Source: Paenibacillus pinistramenti (lineage in GTDB: Bacteria > Bacillota > Bacilli > Paenibacillales > Paenibacillaceae). From it: DNA of 43,292 bases. The stretch spans positions 1-43,292 of the forward strand of contig NZ_VAWG01000025.1 of assembly GCF_005869875.1 (NCBI RefSeq). Direction: 5' to 3'. Numbering within the stretch: position 1 is the first letter of the stretch; every line of letters starts with the position of its first letter. Shown piece after piece: positions 8,216-18,059 of this stretch. The position numbers and the translations under genes were made by a program. Below the pieces are notes generated by a model. That model was not told where the DNA came from, ran no database searches, and saw only the letters and a list, made by a program, of their open reading frames with translations.

Positions 8216-9469
8216 TTAATCGTTCTGCCGCCAAACATCTGCGCCCAAGGCACGGAGATTAGTCACAAGATGATCGTACCCCCGGTCGATATACTCGACA
8301 CCCGTCACTTCTGTAATGCCCTCGGGTACGGTTAGTCCGGCAATGACAAGCGCTGCGCCGGCACGCAAATCCGAAGCGGATACCTTGGCAGCATTCAAAG
8401 GCCCGCCTTCGATGACGGCTGATCTGCCCTCTACCCGGATTTTGGCTCCCATGCGGCTAAGCTCCGGCACATGCTTAAACCGGTTGCTGTACACAAAGTC
8501 GCTGAGCACACTGACTCCTTCGGTCTGGGTCAGCAGGCTGGTCATCGGTGACTGCAGGTCTGTCGGAAATCCCGGATAAACCAGCGCTTTGACATCAACA
8601 TGGGAATAGGACGGAGCGCCGATAACCCGAATAGATTCATCAAGCTCCTCCACCTTGACTCCCATTTCAATCAGCTTGGCAGTTAAGGCTTCAAGATGTT
8701 TGGGAATGACGTTATCAATCAGAACATCCCCGCGCGTTGCAGCAGCCGCGATCATGTACGTGCCTGCTTGAATACGGTCAGGGATAATCGAATGCCTGCA
8801 GCCGTGCATTTCTTTCACGCCTTCAATCCGGATCGTCTCCGTTCCGGCGCCTTTGATGCTCGCTCCCATTGAGTTCAGCAGGGTGGCTACATCAATAATC
8901 TCCGGCTCTTTAGCTGCATTCTCAATAACGGTAGAGCCTTCCGCGCGTGCAGCTGCAAGCATAATGTTAATCGTTGCTCCTACACTGCTGACATCCAGGT
9001 AAATCCGGGCTCCCCGCAGCCGTTTGGCATGCAGATGGATGGAGCCGTGCTCGTTCGTAACAGTGGCGCCCAGTGCTTCAAACCCTTTGATATGCTGGTC
9101 AATCGGACGGGGTTCAAAATTACAGCCCCCCGGAAGCCCGATAACCGCTTCTCCAAAACGGCCTAAGAGCGCACCCATCATATAATAAGAGGCTCTTAGC
9201 TTCTTAACCGGGCCGTTAGGCATCGGGATGGATTTGACCTGGCTCGGGTCGATTCTGATCTGGTTCTCTGACCATTCAACCGTTGCGCCGAGTTCTTCTA
9301 ATATATGCGTATAAACCGCAACATCACTGAGCTGCGGCAAATTATCCAAAATCACTTCAGATTCTGCCAGTATGGCTGCTGGAAGCAGTGCGATCGCACT
9401 GTTCTTGGCCCCGCTGATTTGTACTGTCCCACGCAGTGGCCGGCCGCCGGCAATCATCAACTTTTCCAT
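8216..9469 (-). CDS. murA: UDP-N-acetylglucosamine 1-carboxyvinyltransferase (second paralogue type)
   Basis: MurA transfers enolpyruvate from PEP to UDP-GlcNAc, the first committed step of peptidoglycan synthesis, and is the fosfomycin target. The 417-residue protein shows the N-terminal ISGAKNSA motif (Lys22), the catalytic loop GLPGGC with Cys116, [15 protein letters not shown] and the LRA(S/G) motifs of the two inside-out alpha/beta domains. The fosfomycin-sensitive Cys is present rather than Asp. Location between fbaA and rho corresponds to the B. subtilis murAB (murZ) paralogue, so a second MurA is expected elsewhere. The start is ATG at 9469. GGGGGAC, 11-17 nt upstream, is a fairly distant ribosome binding site. 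Confidence 0.95.
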   Translation of the reverse strand: MEKLMIAGGRPLRGTVQISGAKNSAIALLPAAILAESEVILDNLPQLSDVAVYTHILEELGATVEWSENQIRIDPSQVKSIPMPNGPVKKLRASYYMMGALLGRFGEAVIGLPGGCNFEPRPIDQHIKGFEALGATVTNEHGSIHLHAKRLRGARIYLDVSSVGATINIMLAAARAEGSTVIENAAKEPEIIDVATLLNSMGASIKGAGTETIRIEGVKEMHGCRHSIIPDRIQAGTYMIAAAATRGDVLIDNVIPKHLEALTAKLIEMGVKVEELDESIRVIGAPSYSHVDVKALVYPGFPTDLQSPMTSLLTQTEGVSVLSDFVYSNRFKHVPELSRMGAKIRVEGRSAVIEGGPLNAAKVSASDLRAGAALVIAGLTVPEGITEVTGVEYIDRGYDHLVTNLRALGADVWRQND

Positions 9470-9519
9470 AATGGTTACAAGTCCCCCTGATAGCTAAAAA
9501 GGTTCTGTCATACCTCACC

Positions 9520-9525
9520 ATAATA
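9520..9525 (-). promoter_or_regulatory. Extended -10 promoter of murA2 (candidate)
   Basis: Minus strand TGGTATTAT, an extended -10 (TGnTATTAT), 50 nt before the ATG. No good -35 is seen 17 nt upstream. Confidence 0.35.
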
Positions 9526-9548
9526 CCACTTAAACACAGAAAAGGGAA

Positions 9549-9575
9549 AGACACCGCCTGAAAAGCGGTGTTTTC
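9549..9575 (-). terminator. Terminator between fbaA and murA2
   Basis: ACACCGC at 9551-9557 pairs with GCGGTGT at 9565-9571. It is T-rich on both sides and so could act in both directions. A second weaker hairpin (AGCCGT/ACGGCT, about 9614-9635) lies just after the fbaA stop. Confidence 0.65.
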
Positions 9576-9650
9576 CCCCGAACTTCCAACAATTAAACCT
9601 TCAAACATGCGAAAGCCGTCCCCGGAGGAACGGCTCGGCTTGTGCAGTCT

Positions 9651-10505
9651 TTACGCTTTGTTGTTTGTTCCGAATTCACGGATCTTGCCGACTACAGTTG
9701 CCTTGATGGCGTCGCGGCCTGGAACCATGTATTTACGAGGATCGTAGGCTTTAGGATTAGCATCCAGAACTTCGCGAACTTTAGCAGTGAAGTTGATTTG
9801 ATTCTCTGTGTTCACGTTGATCTTGGAAGTACCCAATGAGATCGCCTTCTGAATGTCGTGTGTAGGAATACCTGTTCCTCCGTGCAGAACAAGAGGAATT
9901 CTTACTGCATCGCGGATTTCTTCCATTTCTTTGAAGCCGAGGTTTGGTTCGCCATGGTAAGGACCATGTACAGAGCCGAGTGCAGGAGCCAAAGTGTCGA
10001 TGCCTGTTTCTTTAACGATACGAACACATTCGTTCAGGTCTGCATATTGAATGCCGCCGATTACGTCGTCTTCCTGACCGCCTACAGTTCCTACTTCCGC
10101 TTCTACGGAAACGCCTTTAGCGCGTGCATATTCAACGACTTTCTTAGTCATTTCAATGTTCTCGTCGATTGGATGGTGAGATCCGTCGATCATAACCGAA
10201 GTAAAGCCAGCGTCGATCGCTTCTTTACATTTTTCAAAGCTGGAGCCATGGTCAAGATGAATCGCAACAGGAACAGTAAGCTTCATGTCTTCGATCAAGC
10301 CTTCAACCATTTTTACAACGGTTTTGAAACCGCTCATATGACGTGCAGCGCCTTCGGAAACACCCAGAATAACTGGAGCCTGCTCTTCTTGTGCTGCAGC
10401 GAGGATCCCTTGTGTCCACTCAAGGTTGTTGATGTTGTATTGACCAACAGCGTATTTCCCTTCAAGTGCCTTGTTCAACATTTCAGTCATGGATACTAAT
10501 GGCAT
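9651..10505 (-). CDS. fbaA: Fructose-bisphosphate aldolase, class II
   Basis: Zinc-dependent aldolase that interconverts fructose-1,6-bisphosphate with glyceraldehyde-3-phosphate and dihydroxyacetone phosphate in glycolysis and gluconeogenesis. The 284-residue length is normal. Zinc-binding and catalytic motifs are visible: [26 protein letters not shown] and VLHGGTGIP. The start is ATG at 10505 with GGAGG upstream; a longer frame to 10556 has no ribosome binding site. It is directly downstream of spo0F, as in B. subtilis, but has its own strong extended -10 promoter and a spo0F terminator in between. A Rex-like inverted repeat overlaps the -35. Confidence 0.97.
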   Translation of the reverse strand: MPLVSMTEMLNKALEGKYAVGQYNINNLEWTQGILAAAQEEQAPVILGVSEGAARHMSGFKTVVKMVEGLIEDMKLTVPVAIHLDHGSSFEKCKEAIDAGFTSVMIDGSHHPIDENIEMTKKVVEYARAKGVSVEAEVGTVGGQEDDVIGGIQYADLNECVRIVKETGIDTLAPALGSVHGPYHGEPNLGFKEMEEIRDAVRIPLVLHGGTGIPTHDIQKAISLGTSKINVNTENQINFTAKVREVLDANPKAYDPRKYMVPGRDAIKATVVGKIREFGTNNKA

Positions 10506-10564
10506 GGTCCATCCTCCTAATAAAGATAAGTTTTTATGTTTTAAGCCGACATTCACACCTACAT

Positions 10565-10593
10565 ATTATACCACAATTTGTGTGAAATATTAA
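10565..10593 (-). promoter_or_regulatory. Sigma-A promoter of fbaA
   Basis: Minus strand: -35 TTAATA at 10588-10593, 17-bp spacer, perfect -10 TATAAT at 10565-10570 with an extended TGG. An 11-bp palindrome CACAATTTGTG (10572-10582) occupies the spacer. Confidence 0.75.
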
Positions 10594-10597
10594 ACAA
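10580..10597. promoter_or_regulatory. Rex-like operator overlapping the fbaA -35 (candidate)
   Basis: GTGTGAAATATTAAACAA matches 15 of 18 positions of the redox regulator Rex consensus TTGTGAAATATTTCACAA. It covers the -35 hexamer, where a repressor would block polymerase. This is sequence resemblance only. Confidence 0.35.
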
Positions 10598-10667
10598 GCT
10601 TTTGCTTTCTTTTACACGGATTGTGATATTTCTATGGATATTTTCGTGAAAATTTTCATACTTCCAA

Positions 10668-10694
10668 GAAAGAAGAACCCCTTGCCCAGGGGTC
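10668..10694 (-). terminator. Rho-independent terminator of spo0F
   Basis: Minus strand: ACCCCT, loop GGGCA, AGGGGT, then a pyrimidine-rich TTCTTCTTTCTT tract. It starts about 5 nt after the spo0F stop. Confidence 0.75.
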
Positions 10695-10698
10695 CTGT

Positions 10699-11076
10699 TT
10701 ACTTGACCGCATTGCCTTTCAGCTGGGTATTCACAGCGATCCGCATTTCGTCGATATCAAACGGCTTCGTAAAATGCATTAAAGCGCCAAGCTCCTCCGC
10801 CTGCTTAATCATATCCAGTTCACCATAAGCCGTCATCATGATGACCTTGATCTCCGGGTTAACCGCTTTGATATGCTTAAGAATTTCCAGCCCATCCATG
10901 CCCGGAATCTTCATATCCAGAAGAACCAAATCAGGTGATTCTTTCTGAACGATCTCCAGCGCAATTTTGCCGTTCGCAGCCTGGAAAGTTTTGTAGCCTT
11001 CGCTTCCGAACACTTCCATTAACAAGATACGAATTCCGTTCTGATCATCGACAATCAATACTTTCTTCTGTTCCAT
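10699..11076 (-). CDS. spo0F: Sporulation initiation phosphotransferase Spo0F
   Basis: A single-domain response regulator that receives phosphate from sporulation kinases and passes it to Spo0B in the phosphorelay controlling Spo0A. The 125-residue protein carries all receiver residues at Spo0F positions: acidic pair Asp10/Asp11, phosphoacceptor Asp54, Thr82 and Lys104. There is no output domain. The ATG at 11076 is preceded by GGGGGG at a suitable distance; the longer frame is upstream leader. A sigma-H-type promoter lies upstream, as for B. subtilis spo0F. It lies between pyrG and fbaA. A KinA/KinE-like kinase elsewhere in the window (31288-33585) is a plausible phosphodonor. Confidence 0.96.
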   Translation of the reverse strand: MEQKKVLIVDDQNGIRILLMEVFGSEGYKTFQAANGKIALEIVQKESPDLVLLDMKIPGMDGLEILKHIKAVNPEIKVIMMTAYGELDMIKQAEELGALMHFTKPFDIDEMRIAVNTQLKGNAVK

Positions 11077-11193
11077 CAGAATCCCCCCAAGAATCGGCAC
11101 ATCCGCTCTGCAAAAAGCCATGCCCTCGAAAATCCTATACCGCCACTCTTCAACACGTTCTTCAATACGTTATCAAAAACTGCTATATAAGGA

Positions 11194-11222
11194 ATATTCG
11201 CTTTCCCTTTTCCAAATCCTTC
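11194..11222 (-). promoter_or_regulatory. Sigma-H promoter of spo0F
   Basis: Minus strand: GAAGGATTT at 11214-11222, 11-bp spacer, AGCGAATAT at 11194-11202. This fits the sigma-H consensus RNAGGAWWW-N11/12-RNNGAATWW at every defined position. The start would be about 110 nt before the ATG. Confidence 0.75.
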
Positions 11223-11323
11223 TGAACCAAGAAAAAGAAGCCAGGGGAGGTTCAAATCCGGAATACGCCAGCAGACTGAAAGGTCGTGACGATAAGGAGA
11301 TAAGGCCGTTCTATTGAAAAAGC

Positions 11324-12985
<1,662 letters not shown>

Positions 12986-13133
12986 TCATTTCCAAATCCA
13001 GAAACTCATCCGACTAGGCTTTAGCGTAACCCATTTCACAGCTAATCACGCGTAATCCATCCCAAAAGTAACGAGGAGCTCCAAAGCCTAAACCGAGTAC
13101 GCTTGGGGGAGTTCCGCATGAAAAAACCTTAAA

Positions 13134-13176
13134 AAAACACAAAAAAAGCGCCACCCGAAATGGTCGGGGCACTTTC
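13134..13176 (-). terminator. pyrG leader attenuator (intrinsic terminator)
   Basis: Minus strand: AGTGCC...GGCGCT outer stem (one G-U) with an inner CCGA/TCGG helix, then a run of seven T. It lies within the pyrG leader rather than after a gene, because rpoE has its own terminator at 13317-13364. The 5' arm holds GCCCC, which could pair with extra G residues added at the transcript start under low CTP. The mechanism is known for B. subtilis pyrG; here it is inferred. Confidence 0.7.
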
Positions 13177-13209
13177 CAAACTTAACTTATTTATAGATCC
13201 GATTCATAA

Positions 13210-13250
13210 GCCCAAGCAATAGTTTAACTGCTCCTATACTGCGTTGTCAA
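13210..13250 (-). promoter_or_regulatory. pyrG promoter with GGGC initiation sequence
   Basis: Minus strand: -35 TTGACA at 13245-13250, 18-bp spacer, -10 TAAACT at 13221-13226. Seven bases later comes GGGCTT, with +1 at 13213. GGGC at +1 is required for reiterative G addition in known pyrG leaders. Confidence 0.65.
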
Positions 13251-13316
13251 GCAACCTGGAGGGAATCTTCAAGACTAATATAAGAGCTGGAACCGAATGC
13301 TTCAGCTGCCTTTATT

Positions 13317-13364
13317 TATGGAAAAAGAGAGCGGCAGCCCCGGTATAAAGGGGAATCTGCCGCA
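13317..13364 (-). terminator. Rho-independent terminator of rpoE
   Basis: Minus strand: GCGGCAGATTCCCC pairs with GGGGCTGCCGC around a short loop (mismatch in the middle), followed by TCTCTTTTTC. It begins about 10 nt after the rpoE stop. Confidence 0.8.
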
Positions 13365-13372
13365 CAAATCCA

Positions 13373-13936
13373 TCAGTCTTTAAAGTCTTCTTCCTCTTCG
13401 CTCTCCAGATCGTCCTCTTCCTCAGACTCTTCATCCAAGTCCTCTTCTTCCAGATCCTCATCATCCAGCAGAGACTCGTCTTCCACTTCGGCATCCTCGT
13501 CTTCATCCGCAAAGAGGGCGTCCTCGTCCTCTTCTTCTGCCGCATCGTAGTCTTCCTCGTCCGCGGAGTAGGATTCTTCTTCCTCGTCCGTGTAATCCTC
13601 ATCGTCCAAATCATCATCTTCATCATTAATGATACGGGGCCGTGAAGCGTTGGCAATCGGATCTTCAGACTTCTCAATCGGGTACCAGCGCTTAAGTCCC
13701 CAAAGGTTCGTTCCTACACAGGCAAAACGACCATCAATGTTAATCTCCGTATATAGCTGTGCAATGGCATCCTGAAGCTGCTCCTCAGTCATCCCGCGGA
13801 GCTTCGCCACTTCATTCATCAAATCACGGTAGTAATAAGGCGTATTGGCTGCTTTCAAAATCATGAATGCTAGATCGACCATCGGAGTCTCTTGAACCTT
13901 CTCCGGATCAATCTTCAAATTGAGCGGTGTACTCAC
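13373..13936 (-). CDS. rpoE: DNA-directed RNA polymerase subunit delta
   Basis: The Gram-positive-specific delta subunit, which helps RNA polymerase recycle and respond to initiating NTP levels. The 187-residue protein has a HARE-HTH N-terminal domain (about residues 14-90, MVDLAFMILKAANTPYYYRD). It ends in a disordered tail of about 90 residues that is almost entirely Asp and Glu. The GTG at 13936 (GTG-AGT-ACA, STPLNLKIDPEKV) was chosen because it opens the conserved N-terminus and AGGAAG lies upstream at a slightly long distance. In-frame ATG codons up to 14011 would add 25 poorly conserved residues. It precedes pyrG as in B. subtilis. Confidence 0.9.
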   Translation of the reverse strand: MSTPLNLKIDPEKVQETPMVDLAFMILKAANTPYYYRDLMNEVAKLRGMTEEQLQDAIAQLYTEINIDGRFACVGTNLWGLKRWYPIEKSEDPIANASRPRIINDEDDDLDDEDYTDEEEESYSADEEDYDAAEEEDEDALFADEDEDAEVEDESLLDDEDLEEEDLDEESEEEDDLESEEEEDFKD

Positions 13937-14402
13937 TAACGGACACTTCCTCTCAGGCAATGTTAACGGTTGCGTGTCCATACCTGACGGCATGTGCGCA
14001 AATATGGACATCCTCTAATTTAACCTAACGAACTCATATCACACAATAGTAAAACCTATTTGAAAGGAAAAAGCAAGTCTTATCAGGGCTTCCGGCTTAT
14101 ATAAACAGCAAGAAGCGGAGCGCCAACAAACGCCCCGCTTCTGCTGACTGTATCCTGTTCGGATCATGGCGGAATCCTCCGCGAGCTCCGGGATTTTTGC
14201 AAGGAAGCCGACCCCTGCAGCCTCCTCCTTCCATCGTATGTATGCATTTGCAGAATGACACGGTCAGCGGGCCTGTAACTGTGAAAAAAGCCGGTGTAGC
14301 CGATAAAGGCCTATTTCGCTTCACCCGGGCATGTTCCCCATTCAGCGCACCAGACCTCTTCATAAAATACTCCAACACGCTTTGGTCAGGGGGCTGCTTT
14401 GC
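13937..14402. other. Intergenic region between rpoE and the S8 protease gene
   Basis: Divergent spacer of about 465 nt. It holds the rpoE leader on the minus strand, where a TTGTGT-N18-TAAATT promoter-like pair is possible near 14010-14040. An isolated 12-bp hairpin at 14109-14140 (AGAAGCGG...CCGCTTCT) is not close to the end of any gene on either strand. A minus-strand frame of 93 codons (14097-14378) overlaps the hairpin and lacks family resemblance, so it is not called. Confidence 0.5.
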
Positions 14403-15572
14403 ATGAATATACCGGAATTGCTCCGCTTTCTGAGCGAACGAATAGCTCCTTCAAATGAGGAGGGGTACCGCTATATTTTCTCCTTCCGCAATCCGTCTCA
14501 TTATCAGGAGATCCTTCACGAACTGCAGCTGAAAGTACCCGGGCTCGACCCGTTTCTTCGCCAGCAGCTTCATCCCTCTGCTCTGATGCAGGGCCTCGCC
14601 TGCAGCCTGCTGTCCGCCGATCTTCCCCTCCGTTTCCGGCGCATGATCCGGGTGGAGGAGGACGCGCAGGTACGTGTTCACGGACTCCCCGTCCATGAGA
14701 AGCAGATCAACCCCGGCATTCCCTGGGGCGTAAGGCGAATACGTGCCCCGGAGGCCTGGGCCCATACGACAGGTCTGCATGTCCGGATCGGCGTAGTCGA
14801 TACCGGTGTTGATTTTAACCACCCCGATCTCAAGTACTGTCTCGCCCGAGGCGTCAATCTGCTGAGCCGTTACCAGTGGCCGTATGACGACAATGGCCAT
14901 GGCACCCATATTGCCGGGACCATTGCTGCTGCCGGCGGCTCGGAGGGCATAACGGGAGTTGCTCCCCGCGCGATGCTCTACCCGGTGAAGGCCTTCGACA
15001 ATAACGGTGCTGCTTATGTCTCTGATATTATCCGCGGAATTGACTGGTGCGTGCAGAACGGCATGCAGATCATCAACATGAGCTTTGGCATGAAGAAGAA
15101 AAGCAGTTCCATGGAAGAAGTGGTGGACCGTGCCACCCAGGCAGGCGTCGTGATCGTCGCCTCGGCCGGCAACGATAAGAAGAAGCGCAGCATTGATTAT
15201 CCCGCCAAGCTGCCGCAAACCATCTCGGTTGGCGCAACCAACCGGGAACGCCGGACTGCGGCCTTCAGCAATGTGGGGCCCTACATTGATATTTATGCGC
15301 CCGGCGATCAGATCCGCTCCTCCTGGCTGGGCGGCAAGCACCGCAGAATGAACGGGACATCGATGGCCACCTCCCATGTCAGCGGCGCCATCGCCCTGCT
15401 TCTTGCCAAGCGCCCCGGCCTCACACCGGCCGAAATCAAAGCGCTGATCCGCGGCACCGCCCGTCCTTTATCCCTGCTTGAGGATAAGAAGAAGCTGCAT
15501 GCCGGCGAGCTGGATGCTTATCGGCTTATCAGAAGGCAGACAAATGCGGGCGTCTCCAGGAAAAAGAGTTAG
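14403..15572 (+). CDS. S8 family serine peptidase (subtilisin-like)
   Basis: A 389-residue subtilase with the catalytic triad Asp133 (VVDTGVDFNHPDL), His166 (NGHGTH) and Ser320 (NGTSMA), and oxyanion Asn257 (SAGND). Residues 1 to about 105 are an N-terminal region that may act as a propeptide. No signal peptide or membrane anchor is visible from the ATG at 14403, which follows GGGGG by about 10 nt. The product is therefore predicted to be intracellular or exported by a non-classical route; a longer frame from 14331 also lacks a signal peptide. It is transcribed against its neighbours, between argS and rpoE, which are close together in B. subtilis. This suggests a lineage-specific insertion. 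Confidence 0.9.
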   Translation: MNIPELLRFLSERIAPSNEEGYRYIFSFRNPSHYQEILHELQLKVPGLDPFLRQQLHPSALMQGLACSLLSADLPLRFRRMIRVEEDAQVRVHGLPVHEKQINPGIPWGVRRIRAPEAWAHTTGLHVRIGVVDTGVDFNHPDLKYCLARGVNLLSRYQWPYDDNGHGTHIAGTIAAAGGSEGITGVAPRAMLYPVKAFDNNGAAYVSDIIRGIDWCVQNGMQIINMSFGMKKKSSSMEEVVDRATQAGVVIVASAGNDKKKRSIDYPAKLPQTISVGATNRERRTAAFSNVGPYIDIYAPGDQIRSSWLGGKHRRMNGTSMATSHVSGAIALLLAKRPGLTPAEIKALIRGTARPLSLLEDKKKLHAGELDAYRLIRRQTNAGVSRKKS

Positions 15573-15635
15573 CGGGCACGTTTATTCTTGCCCGCCCGCA
15601 GCGCCTGCAGCAGGCCTGCAGCAGGCCCGTTCAGG

Positions 15636-15686
15636 CGGAAAAAGCCCTGGCCGCGCCTCCTTGATGGAGGGCGGCCAGGGCTTGCT
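15636..15686. terminator. Bidirectional terminator between the S8 protease gene and argS
   Basis: A long GC-rich stem: AAGCCCTGGCCGC and CCTCC on the left pair with GGAGG and GCGGCCAGGGCTT on the right, with a 5-nt TTGAT loop. The minus strand ends in a T run (GGGCTTTTTCC), favouring argS; plus-strand T residues are few. Just before it, GCCTGCAGCAG occurs twice in tandem (15603-15624). Confidence 0.85.
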
Positions 15687-15713
15687 GCGCTTTATAAGCA
15701 CGCCGACGCGGGA

Positions 15714-17396
15714 TTACATCCGCTCAGGCGCTTCCACGCCAATGAGCTTGAGCACATTGGCGATTGTGATCCGCACCGCGCCGAGCAGCGCGAGGCGGGC
15801 AGCGGTCTGCTCCGCGTCCTCGGTGATGACGCGCTCCGCTCTGTAGTAGCTGTGCAGCTGTGCTGCCAGCTCATATACATAACGCACGATGCGGTGCGGT
15901 GCGTAGCCGTTGGCTGCTGCCGCGATTTCCTCCGGCAGCTCGCCGATCTTGCGGAGCAGGTCGTACTCGTGCTCCGCCGTGAGCTTGTGGAACGGCACGC
16001 TGTCCGGTGCCGGGACCGCGATGCCCTGCTCTTCCGCCTGGCGGAAGATGCTGCAGATCCGTGCATGTGCATACTGCACGTAGTAAACCGGATTCTCATT
16101 AGAAGTCGAAATGGCAAGGTCCATATCGAAATCCAGATGAGAATCCATGCTGCGCATGGTGAAGAAGTAGCGGATCGCGTCCACGCCGACTTCATCCATC
16201 AGGTCCACCATGGTAACGGCTTTGCCGGTACGCTTGGACATTTTTACCTTCTCGCCGTCCTGGAACAGGCTGACCATCTGGGCAATCAGCACAGTCAGCT
16301 TGTCCGGGTCATTGCCAAGCGCCTCCATAGCCGCCTTAAGGCGCGGAATATAGCCGTGGTGGTCGGCGCCGAAGATGTTGAACATCCGGTCAAAGCCGCG
16401 GTTGTATTTGTTGCGGTGGTAAGCCACGTCCGGTGTCATGTAGGTGTAGGTGCCGTCATTTTTCACAAGAACGCGGTCTTTATCATCGCCATAGTCCGTC
16501 GTGCGAAGCCAAGTCGCGCCGTCCAGCTCATAGGTTTGGCCTTTGGCACGAAGCTCCTCGAGGGAGGCCTCCACCTGTCCGTTCTCATATAAAGAGCTTT
16601 CGCTGAACCAAACGTCAAAGCCCACCCGGAAGCGTCCGAGGTCGCGTTTGATCTTGTCCAGCTCTTTCTCCAGGCCGAATTTGCGGAAGAACGCGGCGCG
16701 TTCGCCAGGCTCATAGGAGAGAAGCGAATCGCCCTTCTCGGCCACGAGCTCTTTCGCAAAGCCTTTAATATCTTCGCCATGGTAGCCGTCTTCCGGCATC
16801 TTGGCGTCCTGTCCCAGCTCCTGCAGGTAGCGGGCTTCAATCGACTTGCTCAGGTTAACGATCTGGTTGCCCGCATCGTTGATGTAATATTCGCGGGTCA
16901 CGTTATAGCCGGCAAAATCAAGCACGTTGCACAGAGCATCGCCGACGGCCGCGCCGCGGGCATGTCCCAAATGCAGGCTGCCTGTCGGGTTGGCGCTTAC
17001 GAACTCAACCTGCACCTTCTGCCCGCCGCCGATTTGAATTCGGCCGTAGTTGTCGCCCTCGGCGTAAACCTGGGGGATGACCGGGTACAGATAGCTTTTG
17101 CCGATCGTAAAATTGATAAAGCCCGGGCCGGCAATTTCGGCCTTCTCAATGGACGCCTTGCTGTAATCCAGATGCTTCAGAATGTCCTCCGCGATCTGAC
17201 GCGGGTTCTTCTTGGCAATCTTGGTCAGCTGCATGGCAGCGTTGGTCGCCAGGTCGCCGTGCGCCTTGTCCTTCGGCACCTCCAGCGTAATGGCAGGGAT
17301 TTCTTCGGCAGAGGCCAGGCCGGCAGCCGTAATGGCTTCGACGATCGCATTTTTAACCGCCTGGTTGATCTGCTCTAATGGATTTTGAGTTGACAT
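15714..17396 (-). CDS. argS: Arginyl-tRNA synthetase
   Basis: Class I aminoacyl-tRNA synthetase that charges tRNA-Arg. The 560-residue protein has the N-terminal tRNA D-loop-binding domain (1-110), the HIGH-type motif ([11 protein letters not shown]), a KMSKR signature (KMSKRTG) and the C-terminal DALR anticodon-binding helices ending APERM. The ATG at 17396 is used, with GGAGG 10 nt upstream inside the end of the DUF1934 gene. A TTG two codons earlier is too close to the ribosome binding site. No T-box leader is present. It is the second gene of a ywiB-argS unit and closed by a strong terminator. Confidence 0.96.
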   Translation of the reverse strand: MSTQNPLEQINQAVKNAIVEAITAAGLASAEEIPAITLEVPKDKAHGDLATNAAMQLTKIAKKNPRQIAEDILKHLDYSKASIEKAEIAGPGFINFTIGKSYLYPVIPQVYAEGDNYGRIQIGGGQKVQVEFVSANPTGSLHLGHARGAAVGDALCNVLDFAGYNVTREYYINDAGNQIVNLSKSIEARYLQELGQDAKMPEDGYHGEDIKGFAKELVAEKGDSLLSYEPGERAAFFRKFGLEKELDKIKRDLGRFRVGFDVWFSESSLYENGQVEASLEELRAKGQTYELDGATWLRTTDYGDDKDRVLVKNDGTYTYMTPDVAYHRNKYNRGFDRMFNIFGADHHGYIPRLKAAMEALGNDPDKLTVLIAQMVSLFQDGEKVKMSKRTGKAVTMVDLMDEVGVDAIRYFFTMRSMDSHLDFDMDLAISTSNENPVYYVQYAHARICSIFRQAEEQGIAVPAPDSVPFHKLTAEHEYDLLRKIGELPEEIAAAANGYAPHRIVRYVYELAAQLHSYYRAERVITEDAEQTAARLALLGAVRITIANVLKLIGVEAPERM

Positions 17397-17398
17397 GT

Positions 17399-17818
17399 TC
17401 AAGCTTCCTCCTGTATTTGCAAACTAATGGTGAACCGGCCTGCCAGTTCCTCATAGACGTATAAATCATAAACCCAGCCCAAGGTGCCCTCCGCTCCGTT
17501 TAACCGGATTTCGACGGACTTCGTGTCCGTTGACAGGTTAAAGGTTGTGAACGGGGAGCGGTAGAAGCCGGGATGCCTCTGTCCCGCGCCAAAGGTCTGC
17601 TGCGACTGGATTTCTCCGTGGCGAAGCACTTTAATTTCGTTCCCGCTGATCCGCACGGTCGTCCGTGTCGAGCCGCCCTTCGGGCCAGGCTCCGGTTCTT
17701 CGTACCGGATATAAATACCGGAAGCGCCCTGGACCAGCTCGCCCCGCAGCTGCTGAACCGACGTATCCGTTCCGTCAAAGCTCTTGAGGGTAATGGCCAC
17801 AGCCTGACTGTCTGGCAT
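17399..17818 (-). CDS. ywiB: DUF1934 domain-containing protein (YwiB-like)
   Basis: A 139-residue beta-rich protein of the DUF1934 family (lipocalin-like fold), whose biochemical role is unknown. It consistently precedes argS in Bacilli, and here it ends 2 nt before the argS start codon, implying co-transcription and coupling. No signal peptide or membrane segment is seen. The ATG at 17818 ([12 protein letters not shown]) was chosen because GGGG lies 9 nt upstream; a frame opening at 17851 has no ribosome binding site. Confidence 0.85.
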   Translation of the reverse strand: MPDSQAVAITLKSFDGTDTSVQQLRGELVQGASGIYIRYEEPEPGPKGGSTRTTVRISGNEIKVLRHGEIQSQQTFGAGQRHPGFYRSPFTTFNLSTDTKSVEIRLNGAEGTLGWVYDLYVYEELAGRFTISLQIQEEA

Positions 17819-17992
17819 AGCTTTCATCCCCATTTCTGTTCTCTTTATCATACTCTATCATATAACCTTAACCAAAGTCTCCGTTCTAAGACGTACGGTC
17901 TGCGTCAAATATTGATTATACCTGATCCAAGTCCCATTCGTTAATTGAAAAATGGAAAAATCCGCTTCATCCTTCAAAAGCGGCTTCAAACC

Positions 17993-18038
17993 GAAAAAAA
18001 CCCGCAAAACCGGCGGAGCTGCGCCTGGTTCTGCGGGA
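17993..18038 (-). terminator. Terminator of the secreted propeller gene
   Basis: Minus strand: CCCGCA and ACC pair with GGTT and TGCGGG around a long loop, followed by seven T residues. It starts about 20 nt after the stop at 18060. Confidence 0.75.
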
Positions 18039-18059
18039 GGATTAAGCGCGGCCTTTAAT

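Noticed and set aside
14097..14378. 93-codon minus-strand frame upstream of rpoE
   Set aside because: It lacks a ribosome binding site, overlaps a hairpin and has no family-like sequence.
14451..15377. 308-codon minus-strand frame opposite the S8 protease
   Set aside because: The plus strand has an intact catalytic triad; the reverse frame shows no domain or start signal.
15588..16592. 334-codon plus-strand frame antisense to argS
   Set aside because: It covers the terminator and argS in reverse; composition (His, Arg, Ala, Val rich) is typical of antisense shadows.
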